Positions 6,005-9,371 of a stretch of DNA of 9,371 bases are shown in pieces. Under the pieces are notes generated by a model. The model was given only the letters and a program-made list of their open reading frames with translations, had not been told where the DNA came from and ran no database searches. Positions within the stretch are counted from its first letter, which is position 1. Each line of letters opens with the position of its first letter. The DNA is from Anaerolineales bacterium (lineage in GTDB: Bacteria; Chloroflexota; Anaerolineae; Anaerolineales; Villigracilaceae). The translations under genes and the position numbers were made by a program. The stretch is taken from contig JAICQC010000171.1 in assembly GCA_025938055.1 (NCBI GenBank), positions 1 through 9,371 of the forward strand, given 5' to 3'.

Positions 6005-6087
6005 TGGTTGAGTAGTTCCGAACGATAGTGAGGAACGTAAAATTGCACCTGCATGCACACCTGCCCCGGACGCAGGTGTCGAAACCA
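6005..6087 (+). repeat. Dispersed palindromic repeat, copy 2, interrupted
   Basis: TGGTTGAGTA (6005-6014), hairpin core GTTCC/GGAAC (6015-6019 with 6032-6036), GTA (6037-6039), a 39-base insertion, then TCGAAACCA (6079-6087). Without the insertion it has the same plan as the other two copies. Confidence 0.75.
6040..6078 (+). repeat. Second palindromic element inserted in copy 2
   Basis: These 39 bases split the conserved GTA-TCGAAACCA end. The element contains TTGCACCTGCATGCA (6043-6057) and ends GCAGGTG (6072-6078). Both blocks recur in the same order at 7121-7145. An 8-bp hairpin ACACCTGC (6057-6064)/GCAGGTGT (6072-6079) sits at its 3' end; the last T comes from the host repeat. Confidence 0.65.
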
Positions 6088-6113
6088 GCCATAAGAAACA
6101 GACTTGGAATTGG

Positions 6114-6156
6114 TGGTTTCGATACAGGCTCGAAGAACGCTCGCCTTACTCAGCCA
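6114..6156 (-). repeat. Dispersed palindromic repeat, copy 3
   Basis: On the minus strand: TGGCTGAGTA, a 21-base core with GGC/GCC arms, then GTATCGAAACCA. Inverted relative to copy 2 and 26 bases from it, so the two together form a larger foldback. Outer GGTGG (6112-6116)/CCACC (6154-6158) extend the stem. Confidence 0.75.
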
Positions 6157-6236
6157 CCGAAATTTTCAAAAAGAGAGCAAGAATCGGGTCGGCAGATGGA
6201 AGAGATGTTCATAGAATACAATCAAAAGGAGAGACT

Positions 6237-7103
6237 ATGGACACTCAAACGAATCTAAAACAGCTATCCGAAGATTATCTGCGAATCGAGCAGGCGATCC
6301 TGTACCTTGAAAATCACTATAAGGACCAGCCGGTGCTCGAAGAGGTCGCCTCAAATGTTGGGTTGAGCGAGTATCACTTCCAACGATTGTTTACCCGTTG
6401 GGCAGGGGTCAGCCCCAAGCGATTCCTGCAATTTCTGACTAAAGAAGGTGCGAAGGAACTGCTCGACCGGTCTGAGAACTTGCTGGAGACCACGCATCAA
6501 GTCGGGCTTTCGAGCCTGGGAAGGCTACACGACCTTTTTGTGACCACAGAGGCTGTGACACCGGGCGAGTTCAAGACCCGCGGCGCGGGCGTGACGATCC
6601 GCTATGGGATCCATCCTACGCCCTTCGGCAAATGCCTGATCGCCACGACGGAACGCGGCATCTGCCACCTGAGTTTCATAGAAACCAGTGAAGGCGACGC
6701 CATCGACAACCTCGTTGCAGACTGGAAACAGGCGAAAATGATCGAGGAGTACAGGTCGACAGTGCCCCTGATCGAGCCGATCTTTGACTTGCGGTACAAC
6801 CACCACGGCAAGCCTTTGAGCGTCCACCTGCGCGGCACCAACTTCCAATTGAAGGTGTGGGAAGCGCTGCTGCAGGTGCCATCCGGTGAAGTGACGACCT
6901 ATGCAGGAATCGCCTCACGGATCGGCAACCCAGGCGCAACCCGGGCAGTGGGAACAGCCGTGGGGCACAACCCGATCGCCGTGTTGATCCCCTGTCACCG
7001 GGTGATTCGCAAGGTCGGCGAATTTGGAAATTACCGGTACGGTGCGCTGAGGAAAAAGGCGCTGCTGGCACGTGAATTCGCCCTGAGCAGAATGGCACCC
7101 TAG
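6237..7103 (+). CDS. ada: AraC-type regulator / O6-methylguanine-DNA methyltransferase fusion (Ada-like)
   Basis: DNA repair protein that transfers alkyl groups from O6-alkylguanine to its own cysteine. Residues about 15-115 are a double AraC helix-turn-helix (LEEVASNVGLSEYHFQRLFTR, in part, then VTPGEFK). Residues about 120-200 are the variable methyltransferase N-domain (TPFGKCLIATTERGICHLSF). Residues 203-283 are the catalytic domain: FQLKVWEALLQVPSGEVTTY with Tyr222, the ATRAVGTA arginine finger Arg236, the asparagine hinge Asn245 and the active site IPCHRV with Cys253. It lacks the N-terminal zinc/Cys domain of E. coli Ada, which senses methylphosphotriesters, so its 288 residues are shorter than Ada (354). 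The usual GGYRWG is FGNYRYG here (Tyr268 for Trp), a mild deviation. Start: AGGAG (6227-6231) 5 bases before the ATG. A possible -10 TAGAAT (6212-6217) has only a weak -35. Whether it activates genes without the sensor domain is open; ogt is an alternative name. Confidence 0.9.
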   Translation: MDTQTNLKQLSEDYLRIEQAILYLENHYKDQPVLEEVASNVGLSEYHFQRLFTRWAGVSPKRFLQFLTKEGAKELLDRSENLLETTHQVGLSSLGRLHDLFVTTEAVTPGEFKTRGAGVTIRYGIHPTPFGKCLIATTERGICHLSFIETSEGDAIDNLVADWKQAKMIEEYRSTVPLIEPIFDLRYNHHGKPLSVHLRGTNFQLKVWEALLQVPSGEVTTYAGIASRIGNPGATRAVGTAVGHNPIAVLIPCHRVIRKVGEFGNYRYGALRKKALLAREFALSRMAP

Positions 7104-7117
7104 CGCTACGAAGACGA

Positions 7118-7145
7118 CACTTGCACCTGCATGCAAGTGCAGGTG
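7118..7145. repeat. Overlapping alternative hairpins, second copy of the inserted element
   Basis: CACTTGCA (7118-7125) pairs with TGCAAGTG (7132-7139), and CACCTGCA (7124-7131) pairs with TGCAGGTG (7138-7145). The two 8-bp stems share bases, so only one can form fully at a time. Bases 7121-7135 and 7139-7145 repeat the ends of the element at 6043-6078. It lies 15 bases after the methyltransferase stop and may also serve as its 3' end; there is no T tract. Confidence 0.6.
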
Positions 7146-7176
7146 AGGGTTATTTGAAGAGTTATATTTGGAACTT

Positions 7177-7207
7177 GCGCTTCGACTGCCCATGGTCCGC
7201 TCAGCGC
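7177..7207. repeat. Palindromic element upstream of the transporter gene
   Basis: GCGCTTCGACTG (7177-7188) and GCTCAGCGC (7199-7207) flank a centre containing CCATGG (7190-7195). GCGC ends pair, and on the minus strand the form is CTGAGCG ... CAGTCGAAG, a motif plan I recall as a common dispersed bacterial palindrome. It ends 20 bases before the transporter ATG and would lie in its leader. Confidence 0.4.
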
Positions 7208-7226
7208 GATAAATAAAAGGATTTGA

Positions 7227-8165
7227 ATGAAAACGAAAATCTGGATTGCTTTACTGGCACTTTACATTGTCTGGGGTTCGACCTATCTGGCGATTCGCTT
7301 CACGGTGGAAACCATGCCGCCGTTCCTGCATGCCGCGCTGCGTTTTCTGATCTCCGGCGCGATCCTATATATCTGGCGACGCGCGGCAGGTGACCCTGTA
7401 CCGACCGCGGGCAACTGGAAATCCACAGCGATCGTTGGGACCGCGCTCCTGCTTGGCGGCAATGGACTTGTCGCCTGGGCAGAGCAAACCGTCCCTTCAG
7501 GCGTTGCGGCGCTGATCATCACCACATCACCCTTCTGGCTTGTGTTGTTCGAGGCGATGCGAGCCGGCGGCACCAAGCCCACCTGGCAAGCCATCCTGGG
7601 GTTGATCATTGGCTTCGGCGGCGTGTTCCTTCTGGTCGGTCCCTCTGAAATCACGGGCGTGGAGGGCGGCTTCGATACCTTTGGCATTATTCTGCTGCTC
7701 TTCGCGCCGTTATTCTGGTCGATGGGCTCGATCTATGCCAAAGGCGCGGATATGCCAAAATCCACGCTACTTTCGACAGGTATGCAAATGCTGACGGGCG
7801 CGGTGGCGCTGTTCATCGTCAGTCTGGTCAAAGGCGAGTTGAGCGGATTCAGCTTCGTAGCGGTGTCGATGCGCTCCTGGCTGGCACTGCTGTATCTGAT
7901 CACCTTCGGATCGTTGATCGGCTTTGTAGCCTATGGCTGGTTGCTCCACAACGCGCCGGTTTCATTGATGTCCACCTATGCCTATGTCAACCCTGTGGTG
8001 GCTGTGCTGCTCGGAAGCTGGCTGGCGGACGAACCTCTTAATGGACGTATCCTCATCGCCGCGGCGATTATCATCGGCTCGGTGTTCCTGATCAATAGCG
8101 CGCGGCGGCCTCCCGCGAAGGCGAAGACCGAACCGTTGCAGGCCGTCGCAGACGGCGATGATTAG
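7227..8165 (+). CDS. yedA: EamA/DMT-family exporter, YedA-like
   Basis: Inner-membrane transporter of the drug/metabolite superfamily, made of two EamA repeats with about ten transmembrane helices in 312 residues. The first repeat opens IALLALYIVWGSTYLAIRF (7-25), the usual EamA start, and has NGLVAWAEQTVPSGVAALI (78-96), typical of the YedA branch. The second repeat runs from FGIILLLFAPLFWSMGSIYA to YAYVNPVVAVLLGSWLADEPL (about 251-271), the strongest family signature. The C-terminal tail after about residue 292 is hydrophilic and probably cytoplasmic. YedA-type proteins are presumed to export small metabolites; the substrate is not readable from sequence. Start: AAAAGGA (7215-7221) 5 bases before the ATG, which leads straight into the first helix. 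It runs in the same direction as the methyltransferase (123 bases downstream of it) and glnA (73 bases ahead), but an operon is not shown. The symbol reflects similarity only. Confidence 0.88.
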   Translation: MKTKIWIALLALYIVWGSTYLAIRFTVETMPPFLHAALRFLISGAILYIWRRAAGDPVPTAGNWKSTAIVGTALLLGGNGLVAWAEQTVPSGVAALIITTSPFWLVLFEAMRAGGTKPTWQAILGLIIGFGGVFLLVGPSEITGVEGGFDTFGIILLLFAPLFWSMGSIYAKGADMPKSTLLSTGMQMLTGAVALFIVSLVKGELSGFSFVAVSMRSWLALLYLITFGSLIGFVAYGWLLHNAPVSLMSTYAYVNPVVAVLLGSWLADEPLNGRILIAAAIIIGSVFLINSARRPPAKAKTEPLQAVADGDD

Positions 8166-8238
8166 ACTTCACACTTTACTCTGTCCCTTATCTGCATCGT
8201 GCAGTTGGAAATTCAGTATCAATATCTAAGGAGAAAAA

Positions 8239-9371
8239 ATGGACGCAAGAGAACTGATCAAGCAAGTAAAGGAAGATGGAGTCAAATTTATCTCATTGCA
8301 GTTCACCGATGTGACTGGCTCGGTCAAAAGCGTGGATATGCCCATCAGCGGACTGGATGGCGCACTCGAAGATGGCGTCTGGTTCGATGGCTCGTCAGTG
8401 GAAGGGTTCGCCCGAATCCAGGAAAGCGACATGCACTTGCGGCTCGACCCCGATACATATGCCGTGCTCCCCTGGTCTTCCACAGAGCGGCGGCGTGCGC
8501 GCATCTTCTGCGATATCTTTATGCCGGATGGCAAGCCTTTCGAGGGTGACCCGCGCGGTGTGTTGAAGCGTTTGATGGCAGGGATCGCGGAACGCGGCTG
8601 GACGTATAATATTGGACCCGAACCGGAATTCTTCCTGTTCAAGGCGGGCGGTAATGGTCATGGTGTTCATCCCGTACCGCATGACGTGGGCGGATATTTT
8701 GACTTCTCGGCAGTGGACGAAGCCGTGCGTGTTCGCACCGAGTTGATGGATGCTTTGCGTTCCATGGGACTCGAAGTGGAGGTGGGACATCATGAAGTGG
8801 CGCTCGGTCAGCACGAGATCGATTTCCGTTTTGCAAATGCAGTCAAGGCAGCGGATAATGTGCTGACTCTCAAGTACACCGTGAAGGCAATCGCCGCGCA
8901 GCATGGATTGACCGCCTCCTTCATGCCCAAGCCCGTCTTTGGCATCAATGGCTCGGGCATGCACTGCCACCAGAGTCTCTTCGACGGGGATGGCAACAAT
9001 CTGTTCTTCGATGAGAACGATGAGTATCATATCTCGAGCGTGGCATATTCGTTCATTGCGGGTCAGCTCAAACATGCCCGTGGGCTTTCTGCTCTGGTCG
9101 CGCCGACGGTCAATTCATACAAACGCCTGGTTCCTGGATATGAAGCACCCGTATATATAGGTTGGGCGCAGCAAAACCGCTCGGCGCTGATCCGCATTCC
9201 GCGCTATACCGAAGGGCGCAATAAATCGATGCGCGCTGAGTTACGCTTCCCGGACCCATCATCGAATCCGTATCTCGCGTTCGCCGGAATGCTTGCCGCC
9301 GCGCTGGATGGAATCGACAATAATCTCACTCCGCCCAAGCCATTGAACAATGTCAACCTGTATCATCTAGA
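8239..9371 (+). CDS. glnA: Glutamine synthetase type I (GSI-alpha), 3' end cut by window edge
   Basis: ATP-dependent ligation of ammonia to glutamate, the main entry of ammonium into metabolism; a cytoplasmic dodecamer. 377 codons are visible without a stop; typical GSI-alpha length (about 440) implies roughly 60-70 residues are missing. N-terminal beta-grasp (FISLQFTDVTGSVKSVDMP) carries the Asp50 loop (WFDGSSVEGFARI). Metal/ATP residues are Glu128 and Glu130 (GPEPEFFLF), Glu186 and Glu193 (HHEVALGQHEID), and the histidine region FGINGSGMHCHQS (234-246). The glutamate flap is NSYKRLVPGYEAP (292-304) with Glu302; Arg314, Arg319, Glu334 and Arg336 follow. Arg59 in GFARI aligns with the Arg that gives feedback inhibition in B. 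subtilis GSI-alpha (Arg62). The C-terminal adenylylation tyrosine region, if any, lies outside the window. AGGAG (8229-8233) 5 bases before the ATG fixes the start. Upstream 8166-8238 shows only a small CTGCA/TGCAG hairpin and no clear promoter. Confidence 0.95.
   Translation, partial: MDARELIKQVKEDGVKFISLQFTDVTGSVKSVDMPISGLDGALEDGVWFDGSSVEGFARIQESDMHLRLDPDTYAVLPWSSTERRRARIFCDIFMPDGKPFEGDPRGVLKRLMAGIAERGWTYNIGPEPEFFLFKAGGNGHGVHPVPHDVGGYFDFSAVDEAVRVRTELMDALRSMGLEVEVGHHEVALGQHEIDFRFANAVKAADNVLTLKYTVKAIAAQHGLTASFMPKPVFGINGSGMHCHQSLFDGDGNNLFFDENDEYHISSVAYSFIAGQLKHARGLSALVAPTVNSYKRLVPGYEAPVYIGWAQQNRSALIRIPRYTEGRNKSMRAELRFPDPSSNPYLAFAGMLAAALDGIDNNLTPPKPLNNVNLYHL

Noticed and set aside
5617..6156. 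Repeats as a CRISPR array
   Set aside because: Copies differ in orientation, spacing and core and are palindromic over most of their length; there are no regular spacers and no cas genes.
8395..9075. Minus-strand 226-codon frame antisense to glnA
   Set aside because: glnA is unmistakable on the other strand and the antisense product has no recognisable motif.

Overview
The window looks like chromosomal DNA of an uncultured or environmental bacterium, most likely Chloroflexota (class Anaerolineae). This is an inference from gene content (GSI-alpha glutamine synthetase, LURP-one family protein, GH25-LysM lysozyme, L-amino-acid-oxidase-type flavoenzyme), AGGAG-type ribosome binding sites, and intergenic regions rich in short palindromic repeats. 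No rRNA, tRNA, CRISPR array, transposase or phage structural gene was found.

Layout: 3-464 (+) is the 3' end of an unrecognised AT-rich gene. 568-1071 (-) is a LURP-one/tubby-like protein, transcribed divergently from asnS (asparaginyl-tRNA synthetase, 1205-2548, +). asnS converges on a GH25 lysozyme with two LysM domains (2618-3604, -), and a bidirectional terminator separates them. 3605-3998 is a non-coding stretch with a promoter and palindromes. 3999-5432 (-) is an L-amino-acid-oxidase-like flavoprotein. 5433-6236 has no credible protein gene. 6237-7103 (+) is an AraC-HTH/O6-methylguanine-DNA methyltransferase fusion, 7227-8165 (+) an EamA/YedA-type exporter, and 8239 to the window end (+) is glnA, cut off by the edge.

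The most interesting part is the roughly 800-base gap at 5433-6236. It holds a good sigma70-like promoter (TTGACT, 17-base spacer, TAGAAT), about 400 bases rich in nested perfect helices and a GNRA hairpin, and a textbook intrinsic terminator on the + strand at 5962-5991, with no protein gene between them. I read this as a structured non-coding RNA of about 425 nt. It does not match RNase P RNA, tmRNA, 6S or SRP RNA by eye.

The second notable feature is a set of small palindromic repeats between 5.6 and 7.2 kb. Three copies share conserved ends (TGGTTGAGTA ... GTATCGAAACCA) with different hairpin cores. One copy is interrupted, exactly between GTA and TCGAAACCA, by a 39-base second palindrome whose first 15 and last 7 bases recur downstream of the methyltransferase gene. 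This looks like nested insertion of non-autonomous palindromic elements.

The protein genes are mostly housekeeping or general metabolism and do not form one pathway. Nitrogen metabolism is represented twice (amino-acid oxidase and glutamine synthetase) but in separate transcription units.
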